Assembly (NCBI GenBank): GCA_045615345.1
Contig: JAZLER010000003.1
Location: 58,802-122,801 of the forward strand
DNA length: 64,000 bases
Direction of reading: 5' to 3'
From: Fumia sp045615345
GTDB taxonomy: Bacteria > Bacillota > Clostridia > Oscillospirales > Ruminococcaceae
Shown: positions 50,944 through 58,947 of the stretch, piece by piece
Position numbering within the stretch: the stretch's first letter is position 1
How the letters are laid out: each line of letters opens with the position of its first letter
Translations under genes and position numbers: made by a program
The notes under the pieces: model-generated
The model's input: only the letters and a program-made list of their open reading frames with translations
What the model was told of the DNA's origin: nothing
Databases searched by the model: none

Positions 50944-50976
50944 ACCGCAGGTTTTTGATAAACTTGCGGTTTTTTC
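50944..50976 (+). terminator. Terminator after the tRNA-Asp/Gly pair
   Basis: Arms ACCGCAGGTTT and AAACTTGCGGT around TTGAT, followed by TTTTTTC. Confidence 0.85.
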
Positions 50977-51011
50977 TTTTTCAAATTCACCACAAAACTT
51001 TAATCTACACT

Positions 51012-51126
51012 GTAGGGGCGAACTGCGTTCGCCAGACAACATCTTTACTTGCCACAAAAAGGACAGATGAGGGCATCTGTCCCTACAATTTTCTCACAAA
51101 TCTTTAATTTACTCCGTAGGAGCGGA
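51012..51126. repeat. GTAGGGGCGAAC interspersed repeat, copy 1
   Basis: The unit reads GTAGGGGCGAACTGCGTTCGCCAGAC, then GGACAGATGAGGGCATCTGTCC, then ACAAATCTTTAATTTACTCCGTAGGAGCG. Nearly the same 110-base stretch recurs at 54317-54429. Small hairpins (GGCGAACTGCGTTCGCC and GGACAGATG-GGGCATCTGTCC) form within it. Confidence 0.8.
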
Positions 51127-51280
51127 TGATAAACGGCACAGAGCTATTATTTGAAATTTATTTTCTTCATTATATATAAAAATTGCACAACTTTGTTCAA
51201 AATAAAATAAAAAAATCAAAAAAATATTTTTTATTTTCAAAAATTTTTTCAAAAAAAATAAAAAAATTTTGAAAAAAGGC
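51127..51280. other. Very AT-rich tract upstream of surface-protein promoters
   Basis: Nearly only A and T from about 51160 to 51275, with A-tracts in helical phase in places. No gene or RNA is visible. It may act as an UP-element-like or curved region for the promoters at 51281 and 51503. Confidence 0.45.
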
Positions 51281-51309
51281 TTTACAAATGAAAATCATTG
51301 TGCTATACT
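51281..51309 (+). promoter_or_regulatory. Upstream promoter of the first FIVAR/wall-repeat surface protein
   Basis: TTTACA at 51281-51286, 17 bases, TATACT at 51304-51309. It would add a leader of about 390 bases. Confidence 0.6.
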
Positions 51310-51502
51310 ACAACTGCCGACAAAGTGCCGTACCGTGGGCATTCGGAGCATTTTGACAGAATAAAAAATAAGGGTAAAAATATATAGTGTTCAAAAAAAC
51401 GCTATCTGTTGCATCGAATTTTAAATTTTGTGAAATGCCACCATAAAAGTTGTTGGTTTGAACAATTTTTGCGTTTATTTCGCTTTTTTTGTGAAAAACC
51501 CC

Positions 51503-51531
51503 TTTACAACTTAGAATTCATTTGCTATAAT
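51503..51531 (+). promoter_or_regulatory. Main promoter of the first FIVAR/wall-repeat surface protein
   Basis: TTTACA at 51503-51508, 17 bases, TATAAT at 51526-51531. The same layout and the same downstream TACTTAGTATC occur at the paralog's promoter (55037-55065). Confidence 0.82.
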
Positions 51532-51704
51532 CGGTACAGTACTTAGTATCCGGGAATTTATTCACCGACAAAATTACCCCAACAATTTTGAAAGCGGATA
51601 ACTTTTTGGAGAAAAGTCGTCATAGAAACCGTGGATTTATGTTTAACAAATTAAACTTAATACCTCGGGCGTTTGACAAAAAAATATTTTGGAGGATGAA
51701 ACAC
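51532..51704 (+). promoter_or_regulatory. Long conserved 5' leader of surface protein 1
   Basis: Begins with TACTTAGTATC eight bases after the -10 box, then CCGACAAA at 51565-51572, hairpin CAAAATT/AATTTTG (about 51569-51590), and GGGCGTTTG near 51668. The paralog's leader has the same elements in the same order. No open frame in it has a convincing ribosome binding site. Confidence 0.6.
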
Positions 51705-54047
51705 ATGAAAAAACTTATGGCATTGCTTTTGGCAACAGCTACAGCAATCTCTATGTTTGCTGGTTCTGTGTCTGCAATCAATTTTGATGACGAAGTTGCA
51801 TACACAGGTGCGTACGAACCCGTACAGATCACATTTGGTGATGATGAAATCACAGTATCTCAGAAGTACTACAAAGGTACTCTTGATAATCCCACTTCCG
51901 ACGTTTACACAAAAACAATCGCAACAGGCGAAGATTTCGTAGATTTCGTTAATCACCTTGATCTCAGCGATCCCTATGGTGCTCCCGAAGATCTCAGCAC
52001 ATACGTTGCTATGAACCCTGGTGTTGCAAATGACAAATACGGCAAGATCTATATGTATGACTACCTTAAAGATCCTTCTGGCAAAACAGAAAGAGAACTT
52101 AAGGAAGACATGGCTGACTTTGCTGACTTGGTATCCGAAATCTTGAGCGTACGTAATGAACAGAAAGCAAAAGCTCTTGAAAAATACTTTAGTGAATTCA
52201 AAAAAGCTTGGAATGAAGCTTACACTTCTACTCCTGGTTACAGCACTGATGACACAGCAGTTCGTTACGATGCTTTGACAAGACTCAGAAGCAACAAAAA
52301 AGCTATCAAAAACTTGGTAAACGGTAACGGCAACCTCAAACCCGGTATCTACGATGGTGAATACACTTGGACAGATGCTAACGGTAATAATGAAGTAGAT
52401 ACTAATGAAATCGATTCAATCGTTTGGACAGATGGCGATGTATATGATTACAATTTGAAAGCTTTGTTCTATGACCTTAATGCTGCTTCCACACAGGGCA
52501 CAGGTATGGCTACTTCTGAAATCATTTACTTGAACTATGAGTACGAAAGAATCATTTCTGAAGTTTCTTATGCTGACATGACAACAGTTATGGACAAATA
52601 CTACAACCTTCTCGACAAAGTAACAAGCTATGTAGAATCCGACTTTACAGCTGCTGGCTGGAGAGAAGTTCAGGAATACTTGGAAGAAGCAGAAGAACTC
52701 GCTGCTGAAGCTGTTTCCGTATACGGCTGGCAGGATGCTATCGATGCTCTCCAGAACGCTAAAGACGTAAGAGGCAAACCCGTAGACTACACAGACTTGC
52801 AGGATGCATTGGCTGATTTGTTCGTAGGCGAAGGCAAAGCTTCCGATATCAAACCCGATAGTAACGGTTTCTATGCTGGTGACAATGCTAACTACATTTA
52901 CAGAATTAACGATTATAAGGTAAGAGGCAATGTTTCTCAGGAATGGGCTGACTTTGCTGGTGAACTTTCTAACGGTAATCCTACAGGTTTGGTTGACGGC
53001 GAATACGCTGCATTTACAGAAGCTTACAAACTCTGGAAATCTGCTCGTGCTAACTCCACATCTGTAAAACAGTCCGAACTCGATGAAGCTTTGGATGAAT
53101 TGCTCGCTGCAGTAGATGCTTTGGTATCTAACGCTGACGATGTTGCTGAATGGCTCATGGTTAAATTGCAGGCTGCAGTAGATGCTGCTGAAGCTTTGAA
53201 CGAATCCGACTTCAACACAGCTACACGTAAATGGGAAAAACTCCAGGATGATATTGCTGACGCTAAAGAAGTATTGGAAAAATCCAAACCTTCCGAAGCT
53301 GAAGTTAACAGAGCAATCGAAGCTTTGATGGGCACAGAAGAAGGCGATACTAATGGCACATACTACGCTATGAGAGCTTCCGCTAAGAATCCTTCCGCTG
53401 CTAACAAGAAAACTCTTAAAGAACTCATCAGAACAGCTGACAGACTCATCTCCAACATTTCTACTCAGACAGGTGCTCAGGTAGCTGCTTTGAGAGAAGC
53501 TACAGAAGATGCTGCTGAAGTATACGACTTGATCGATGCTGCAAATGCTTGGCAGAAATCTACAATTTCTGAAGTAGATGCTGCTATCGCTGACTTGCAG
53601 GCTGCTATCGACAACTTCAACAATCCTCAGGGTTGGTACAAAGAAGACGGCAAATGGTACTACGGTATCGGCGCTGAAATCTATGCAGACGGTTGGGCTC
53701 AGATCGGCGAAACATGGTATATGTTCAACGCTGACGGTTCTTTGAAACAGTCTGAATGGTTCCAGGTTGAAGGCAAATGGTACTGGGCTAACGAAAACGG
53801 CGGCTTGGCAGTAGGTTGGGCTAAAGTTGACGGTAAATGGTACTTCTTCGATCAGGGTAACGCTATGAAGACAGGTTGGGTAAAAGTTGACAACAACTGG
53901 TACTACCTCGCTTCTTCCGGCGCTATGGTAACAGGTTGGAACTGGATTGGTGGTTCTTGCTACTACTTCTACAACAACGGTGCTATGGCTGCTAACACAA
54001 CTGTAGGCGGTTACACAGTAGACGCTAACGGTGCTTGGGTTAAATAA
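51705..54047 (+). CDS. Secreted FIVAR / choline-binding-type wall-repeat surface protein 1
   Basis: A 780-residue protein. The signal peptide MKKLMALLLATATAISMFAGSVSA is followed by a unique N-terminal region, three helical FIVAR-like segments (about 288-352, 488-543 and 575-641), and six choline-binding-type repeats from about residue 642 to the end (GWYKEDGKWYY, then W-F--G-L---W patterns every ~20 residues). The ATG at 51705, 9 bases after GGAGG, is chosen; an in-frame start at 51588 lies in the leader and has no ribosome binding site. Codon choice is strongly biased (GCT, AAA, GAA, GTA), as in highly expressed genes. Likely an abundant wall-docked surface protein; the ligand of the repeats is not known. 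Confidence 0.85.
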   Translation: MKKLMALLLATATAISMFAGSVSAINFDDEVAYTGAYEPVQITFGDDEITVSQKYYKGTLDNPTSDVYTKTIATGEDFVDFVNHLDLSDPYGAPEDLSTYVAMNPGVANDKYGKIYMYDYLKDPSGKTERELKEDMADFADLVSEILSVRNEQKAKALEKYFSEFKKAWNEAYTSTPGYSTDDTAVRYDALTRLRSNKKAIKNLVNGNGNLKPGIYDGEYTWTDANGNNEVDTNEIDSIVWTDGDVYDYNLKALFYDLNAASTQGTGMATSEIIYLNYEYERIISEVSYADMTTVMDKYYNLLDKVTSYVESDFTAAGWREVQEYLEEAEELAAEAVSVYGWQDAIDALQNAKDVRGKPVDYTDLQDALADLFVGEGKASDIKPDSNGFYAGDNANYIYRINDYKVRGNVSQEWADFAGELSNGNPTGLVDGEYAAFTEAYKLWKSARANSTSVKQSELDEALDELLAAVDALVSNADDVAEWLMVKLQAAVDAAEALNESDFNTATRKWEKLQDDIADAKEVLEKSKPSEAEVNRAIEALMGTEEGDTNGTYYAMRASAKNPSAANKKTLKELIRTADRLISNISTQTGAQVAALREATEDAAEVYDLIDAANAWQKSTISEVDAAIADLQAAIDNFNNPQGWYKEDGKWYYGIGAEIYADGWAQIGETWYMFNADGSLKQSEWFQVEGKWYWANENGGLAVGWAKVDGKWYFFDQGNAMKTGWVKVDNNWYYLASSGAMVTGWNWIGGSCYYFYNNGAMAANTTVGGYTVDANGAWVK

Positions 54048-54063
54048 TTAATCTTAAGTTAAT

Positions 54064-54095
54064 AAAAAAGGACTTCCTCGTGAAGTCCTTTTTTT
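54064..54095 (+). terminator. Terminator after surface protein 1
   Basis: Arms AAAAAAGGACTTC and GAAGTCCTTTTTTT around CTCGT, 16 bases after the stop codon. Confidence 0.92.
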
Positions 54096-54239
54096 GTTGC
54101 ATAAAATTTTTAAATGGAGTCCACCAATATTCTTCATCACTTTGTTTCTTTTGCCTAAAGGGAAGTGGCGGTTGCAGACTGCCGGAGGGATTAATGTGTC
54201 ATACTTCACCAGTCTTGCCTTGTGAAACGCCACCAATGC

Positions 54240-54625
54240 CATGTTGACATATCGTAGGGCGTGGCGACTCGACACGCCTTCCTCTACAATTTCATCGCAA
54301 AACTTCAATATGTATCGTAGGGGCGAACTGTGTTCGCCAGACAATATCTTTAACTGCCACAAAAAGGACAGATGAGGGCATCTGTCCCTACAATTTTCTC
54401 ACAAATCTTTAAATTGCTCCGTGGGGGCGTATGTCCCCCTTGCCTAAAGTGGGAAAGATTGCAAGGCAATCAAGGGGGATTTATTCACCATACAATGACA
54501 CACGGCATGGCGCCCCGACACGTCCTACGATTTTTTCCATCATCGGAATGCATAAATGCGTTCCCTACAATTCACCGCAAATCTTCAATCTGCACCGTAG
54601 GGGCGAACTGTGTTCGCCCGCTTCA
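54240..54625. repeat. GTAGGGGCGAAC repeat cluster, copies 2 and 3
   Basis: Copy 2 (54317-54429) matches the repeat at 51012 almost base for base. A third partial copy begins at 54597 (GTAGGGGCGAACTGTGTTCGCC). Related phrases GTAGGGCGTGGCGACTCGACACGCC (about 54255) and CACAAATCTT/CGCAAATCTT separate them. Open frames through this area are not genes. Confidence 0.75.
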
Positions 54626-54696
54626 TTGCCTTTTGGCAACATATCGCACCTGTCAGAGTATATCGCGTTTGCGCAAGCAAACATCTTTCTCTCCCT

Positions 54697-54925
54697 CCGT
54701 CAAATAGCTCCCTTTAAAGGTAGGCTTCTTAATTATCGTACCAACCATAGCCTTCCCCTTTGAGAGGAAGGTGGGTTTTGCGTTCCGCAAAACTCGGATG
54801 AGGTGTCCTTCCTCAGCCTTTGCTGTCATTCACTCCCGAGTCGGGATGTCGACAGGCGCCATCCCCTACCAAAGGCTCCCTTGTAAAGGGAGCTACGCCA
54901 CAGGCGGTGAGGGATTGTCAATTTA
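54697..54925. repeat. GGCTCCC...GTGAGGGATTG interspersed repeat, second family
   Basis: Contains GCTCCCTTTAAAGGTAGGC, CTTCCTCAGCC, the hairpin CTCCCGAGTCGGGA, AAGGCTCCCTTGTAAAGGGAGCT and GGCGGTGAGGGATTGTC. It resembles the element at 32530-32645 in order and in key phrases. Confidence 0.65.
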
Positions 54926-55036
54926 AATCCGTTCGCAACGCGAACACCGTAATTATTTAATATTCAACTCTTGGTAACAATTCAATATTTTGATTGAAAT
55001 TTCCTGAAAAATCCTGAAATATTTTTTAAAAAACTA

Positions 55037-55065
55037 TTTACAAAGTTAAATATTTTTGTTATAAT
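55037..55065 (+). promoter_or_regulatory. Promoter of surface protein 2
   Basis: TTTACA at 55037-55042, 17 bases, TATAAT at 55060-55065, the same geometry as for surface protein 1. Confidence 0.85.
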
Positions 55066-55230
55066 GAACTAAATACTTAGTATCTGGAAGTATGCTGTTT
55101 TGAAGCTTACCTCAACGGCTTCAAAATATTTACCGACAGAGAGGGGTATATAGTACAAAACTTAAGATATCTGCCTTAAATATCGGATATCTGAGGGCGT
55201 TTGGCATAAAATTTGAAAGGATGAAAACAC
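55066..55230 (+). promoter_or_regulatory. Long structured 5' leader of surface protein 2
   Basis: TACTTAGTATC again starts 9 bases after the last -10 base. Strong hairpins TTTTGAAGC/GCTTCAAAA (55098-55126) and AGATATC/GATATCT (55165-55192) flank CCGACAGAG and GGGGTATATAGTAC. GGGCGTTTG precedes the ribosome binding site as in the other leader. This is a conserved leader rather than unique spacer DNA. Confidence 0.62.
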
Positions 55231-57423
55231 ATGAAAAAAATCATCGCGTTGCTTTTAGCTGCAACAACAGCAATCTCTATGTTTGCTGCTTCCGCTTCTG
55301 CTTTGTTTACTATTGAATCATACGCAGAATCCGAAGCATATCTTCAGGCTTATTCTCCTGTAAAGTTAAGACTTACAGAGCAGAAAATCATTGTTACTCA
55401 GCCTCAGCATGCAGCATATGCTGATCCCATCGTAACAGAAATCGCTACAGTTCAGGATCTGCAGGAATTTGTTGAGCATCTTGAATTTGGCGAACCCGAA
55501 ACATCACCCGTAATTTTTGAAGCCTTGAAAGAGATTACCGGTAACAACGATTTGAAATACGGTAAAATCTATATGTACGATTATCAGTACAATCTTGATG
55601 CTTCCAAGGATAAATCCTATGCAAAAGCATTGGAAGATTTTGATGAAGTTGTCAAAGATTTGTATTCTTCCAAGCCCGAAACAACAATTGCTGAATTCTA
55701 CAAAGCTTGGGAAGATGCATATCGCCTCGAGCCCGCAACAGGAATAGGTGATGTTTCTGAAGCGCGTGAAGATGTTTACAATGCTGCTAAAAAATGCGGT
55801 CAGCAGGTTCATGCTTATATGAAATCAAACGACAATGCTAATGGTCAGGTTCCTAACCCTGCTTTGTTTAACCATGTTTCCTACGCTGAAATGAATATGC
55901 ATTCTCTCATTGTTGATGTATACAACAAGTGCAGAAGCACATCTACACTTAACAGTATGAGTACTTCTGAAATTCTTTACCTTGCCAATGAATGGAACAG
56001 AGTATTGGAAGAAATTGAATATGCAGATCCTACTTCTGTCGAAGAACAGTATATTGAATTGTACGATGAAGTTATTAATTACAAACAGACTGACTATACA
56101 GCAGACAACTGGGCAAAATTCCAGGATTTCCTCGCTGAAGCTGAAGAACTCGCTGATACTGCTGTAACAAGTAACGACTGGACAAAGGCAGTTAATGCTT
56201 TAACAAGTGCTAAAAATGTAAAAGGTATCCCTGTTAAATATATGGACTTGCAGAGAGCTTTGATGTCTGTATACGCTGACGACACAGGTACTTCCAAAAT
56301 TGATTATCTCCAGGAAGAATACTCCGGTAAACCTTCTGAAAACTGCCTCTATAATGCAGAAGACTTTGTTGTAAGACCTGATGGAACAAAAAATGTTTAC
56401 TCCGATGAGTGGACTGAATTTGCTATTAACTATTACACAACAAACACAAACACAATCAAGGTATATGATGAATATTCCGCATATACTTGGGTTTGGACAC
56501 TCTGGAAAGCTATCAAGGAAAACTCTACAGCTGCAAAACAGAGCCAGGTAGATGAAGCTTTGGAAAGATTCAACAAAGCTGTTGACCGCTTGACTCCTAC
56601 AAAGGGCTCTGTTGCTGAATGGCGTCTTGTAATGCTTCAGAACTATGTTGATAAAGCTAAAGCTTTGAAAGAAAGCGATTTTGTTACAGCAAGTAAAAAG
56701 TGGGAAACACTTCAGAGCGCAGTTGCTGATGCTGAAAACACCTTGAGGAAAATAAATCCTTCTGATGGTGAGCTTGCAAGAGTAACAAACGTTCTTAAAA
56801 ATGCTCTTGACGATATGCTCAAGAACGCTAAAGCAGTTCCCACAAATATGAAGAAGGAACTCAAAGACCTTATCAGTGAAGCTGACAAGCTCGTAACAAG
56901 AGTTACAACTCAGTCAGGTGCTCAGGTAGCTGCTTTGAGAAATGCTGCTGAAGATGCTGCTAAAGTATACGAAAACATCGATGATGCATATACAAACCCT
57001 GATAAATCTACAATCTCCGAAGTGCAGGCTGCTATCGATACTTTACAGGCAGCAATCGACAGCTTCAACAACCCCACAGGCTGGGTACAGACAGACGGCA
57101 AATGGTACTATGAAGACTACGCTGATGGCTGGTACAAGATTGGCAACACATGGTATATGTTCAATGCTGACGGCACATTGAAAGTAAGCGAATGGTTCAA
57201 AGTTGACGGCAAATGGTACTGGTCCAACGCTAACGGCGGTATGGTAGTTGGCTGGGCTAAAGTTGACGGCAAATGGTACTTCTTTGACCAGGGTAACGCT
57301 ATGAAGACAGGTTGGGTTAAATCCAACGGTCTCTGGTACTACCTCACAGCTTCCGGCGCTATGGCAACAAACACAACAATTGACGGTTACAAAGTAAACG
57401 AAAATGGTGTTTGGGTAGCATAA
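55231..57423 (+). CDS. Secreted FIVAR / choline-binding-type wall-repeat surface protein 2
   Basis: A 730-residue paralog of the preceding surface protein. Signal peptide MKKIIALLLAATTAISMFAASASA, a unique N-terminal part (LRLTEQKIIVTQPQHAAYAD in place of ITFGDDEITVSQKYY), FIVAR-like helices (one near 269-330, more to about 615) and five choline-binding-type repeats from about residue 618. The C-terminal repeats are nearly identical to those of surface protein 1 (DGKWYFFDQGNAMKTGW). Expressed from its own promoter; terminator at 57440. Confidence 0.85.
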   Translation: MKKIIALLLAATTAISMFAASASALFTIESYAESEAYLQAYSPVKLRLTEQKIIVTQPQHAAYADPIVTEIATVQDLQEFVEHLEFGEPETSPVIFEALKEITGNNDLKYGKIYMYDYQYNLDASKDKSYAKALEDFDEVVKDLYSSKPETTIAEFYKAWEDAYRLEPATGIGDVSEAREDVYNAAKKCGQQVHAYMKSNDNANGQVPNPALFNHVSYAEMNMHSLIVDVYNKCRSTSTLNSMSTSEILYLANEWNRVLEEIEYADPTSVEEQYIELYDEVINYKQTDYTADNWAKFQDFLAEAEELADTAVTSNDWTKAVNALTSAKNVKGIPVKYMDLQRALMSVYADDTGTSKIDYLQEEYSGKPSENCLYNAEDFVVRPDGTKNVYSDEWTEFAINYYTTNTNTIKVYDEYSAYTWVWTLWKAIKENSTAAKQSQVDEALERFNKAVDRLTPTKGSVAEWRLVMLQNYVDKAKALKESDFVTASKKWETLQSAVADAENTLRKINPSDGELARVTNVLKNALDDMLKNAKAVPTNMKKELKDLISEADKLVTRVTTQSGAQVAALRNAAEDAAKVYENIDDAYTNPDKSTISEVQAAIDTLQAAIDSFNNPTGWVQTDGKWYYEDYADGWYKIGNTWYMFNADGTLKVSEWFKVDGKWYWSNANGGMVVGWAKVDGKWYFFDQGNAMKTGWVKSNGLWYYLTASGAMATNTTIDGYKVNENGVWVA

Positions 57424-57439
57424 TCTACGATTAATATTA

Positions 57440-57472
57440 AATCCGAGTCAGAATTCTGACTCGGATTTTTTT
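57440..57472 (+). terminator. Terminator after surface protein 2
   Basis: A 28-base perfect palindrome with arms AATCCGAGTCAGAA and TTCTGACTCGGATT followed by T-run. Confidence 0.93.
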
Positions 57473-57473
57473 C

Positions 57474-57502
57474 TTTACAATATTTACTTTATGTGATACA
57501 AT
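57474..57502 (+). promoter_or_regulatory. Promoter of the EamA-like gene
   Basis: TTTACA at 57474-57479, 17 bases, extended TGa-TACAAT at 57497-57502. Confidence 0.72.
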
Positions 57503-57558
57503 ATCTTCACGGATAAACATCGTAATATACGAATTCAATAGCTTTCGGGAGAATTAAA

Positions 57559-57987
57559 ATGTTTGAAATTTTTTGGCCAATACTTTTGGTTGTTACATCG
57601 AACACACTATATCATATTTGCGCGAAGTCTTCGCCGGTAAACATTAATCCTTTTGCAAGCCTTGTGATTACATATCTTGTGAGCGCTCTGCTGGCTGCTG
57701 TAATGTGCTTTGCTACATCAAGGCAAGGAAACATACTTAAGGCATTTGAAGAACTTAACTGGACCTCTGTAGCCTTTGGTTTTGTGCTTGTGGCGTTAGA
57801 GGCAGGGTGGATGTATGTTTACAGAGCAGGCTGGCAGGTCAGCGTTGCCTCAATTGTCCAGAGTACTCTGTTGTCGCTTATATTGATAGCTGTAGGCTTC
57901 TTGTTGTACAGAGAGGCTCTGACATGGAATAAGGTTGCAGGTGTCCTCATATGCCTTGCAGGGCTTGTGGTGATAAATATAAAGTAA
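57559..57987 (+). CDS. Half-size EamA/DMT-like membrane protein
   Basis: A 142-residue protein with about four to five membrane segments. The C-terminal VGFLLYREALTWNKVAGVLICLAGLVVINIK is the DMT/EamA ending, present as a single (unduplicated) half unlike the usual ~300-residue transporters. It may work as a dimer, like EmrE-type pumps, but no transported substrate can be inferred. It has its own promoter. Confidence 0.78.
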   Translation: MFEIFWPILLVVTSNTLYHICAKSSPVNINPFASLVITYLVSALLAAVMCFATSRQGNILKAFEELNWTSVAFGFVLVALEAGWMYVYRAGWQVSVASIVQSTLLSLILIAVGFLLYREALTWNKVAGVLICLAGLVVINIK

Positions 57988-57991
57988 TAAT

Positions 57992-58024
57992 AAAATGCGT
58001 ACGGGATTTCCATACGCATTTGTT
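57992..58024. terminator. Terminator of the EamA-like gene
   Basis: Arms AAATGCGTA and TACGCATTT around CGGGATTTCCA, ending TGTTTG. Confidence 0.75.
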
Positions 58025-58033
58025 TGTAAAAGG

Positions 58034-58063
58034 AAAAGCGTTGGTTTTCACCAACGCTTTTAT
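58034..58063. terminator. Terminator of the minus-strand permease operon
   Basis: Arms AAAGCGTTGG and CCAACGCTTT around TTTTCA with flanking A and T runs; it lies 24 bases beyond the last permease stop and can serve both strands. Confidence 0.82.
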
Positions 58064-58086
58064 TATACTCGGAAAGAGTTCACCTA

Positions 58087-58929
58087 TTATTTGAAACCTG
58101 TCATTACGATACCGCTGATGAACTGTTTCTGTCCCACGAAGAAGATAACGATAAGGGGAAGAATGAATACAGTAGCAGCAGCCATAAGGAGTTCGTACTC
58201 AGATGCGTTTACCTGAGAGAATACCTGCAAACCGATAGCCAATGTGTACTTGTCAGAAGATAAGTAGAGCAAGGGACCATCGAAGTTGTTCCAACCACCG
58301 ATAAGTGTGAACAAGGAGATTGTTGTAATAATGGGTTTGGAGAGAGGCATCATAATTCTTGTAAGGATTGTAAATTCGCCTGCACCGTCGATACGAGCTG
58401 CATCAAGGTAAGATGCAGGGATTGTACCGTAGAACTGCTTCATAAGGAAGATGTTATAAGCACCACCAAAGAATGAAGGCAAGATAAGGGGCCAGAATGT
58501 GTTGATACCGCCGAGTTTAACCCATGTTGTGTACAAAGGAATCATTGTTACCTGAGAGGGCAACATCATTGTGGACAAAGCAATCATGAAAAGAACCTTT
58601 CCGCCTTTCCACGGAATCTTTGTAAATGAATAAGCAGCGAAAGAAGAGGAAAGAACCTGACCACATACGGGAATAACGGAGATGATCAATGTGTTCTTGA
58701 GGTAATCCCAGAAAGGAATTCTCTGAAGAGCATCAGGGAAGTTCTGGAAACGAACTCTTGTGGGAATAAAGCTTCTGATGATACCTGCGGTTGTGTCGAA
58801 TACATCTTCTCTGAACTTCAAAGCTGTGGAAATCTGCCAGAGCAAAGGAGCAATAAAGATTAAAGAGAAAAAGATAAGAACGATATAAGATAATGTGTTA
58901 TATCTGAGTTTACGCGCTGAAATTTTCAT
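58087..58929 (-). CDS. Carbohydrate ABC transporter permease (MalG/LacG type)
   Basis: A 280-residue permease with six membrane segments and the EAA loop motif (SYLDAARIDGAGEFTI, followed by IMMPLSKP). It is the second gene of the pair; the MalF-type partner ends 18 bases upstream. No ATPase or sugar-binding protein is seen beside it, so the complex must take those from elsewhere. The substrate is unknown. Confidence 0.9.
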   Translation of the reverse strand: MKISARKLRYNTLSYIVLIFFSLIFIAPLLWQISTALKFREDVFDTTAGIIRSFIPTRVRFQNFPDALQRIPFWDYLKNTLIISVIPVCGQVLSSSFAAYSFTKIPWKGGKVLFMIALSTMMLPSQVTMIPLYTTWVKLGGINTFWPLILPSFFGGAYNIFLMKQFYGTIPASYLDAARIDGAGEFTILTRIMMPLSKPIITTISLFTLIGGWNNFDGPLLYLSSDKYTLAIGLQVFSQVNASEYELLMAAATVFILPLIVIFFVGQKQFISGIVMTGFK

Positions 58930-58947
58930 TATATATTCCTCCTTTCT

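Noticed and set aside
51310..51704. A c-di-GMP or other known riboswitch in the surface-protein leader.
   Set aside because: The conserved cores of the known classes I can recall (for example GEMM-type) are not present; the leader is reported instead as an unassigned element.
51588..51704. Extended N-terminus of surface protein 1 from 51588.
   Set aside because: The extra 39 codons lie in the conserved leader and would hide the signal peptide; the ATG at 51705 has a good ribosome binding site.
54054..54707. Open frames on both strands between the two surface-protein genes.
   Set aside because: They run through the terminator and interspersed repeats and have no matching protein pattern or start signals.
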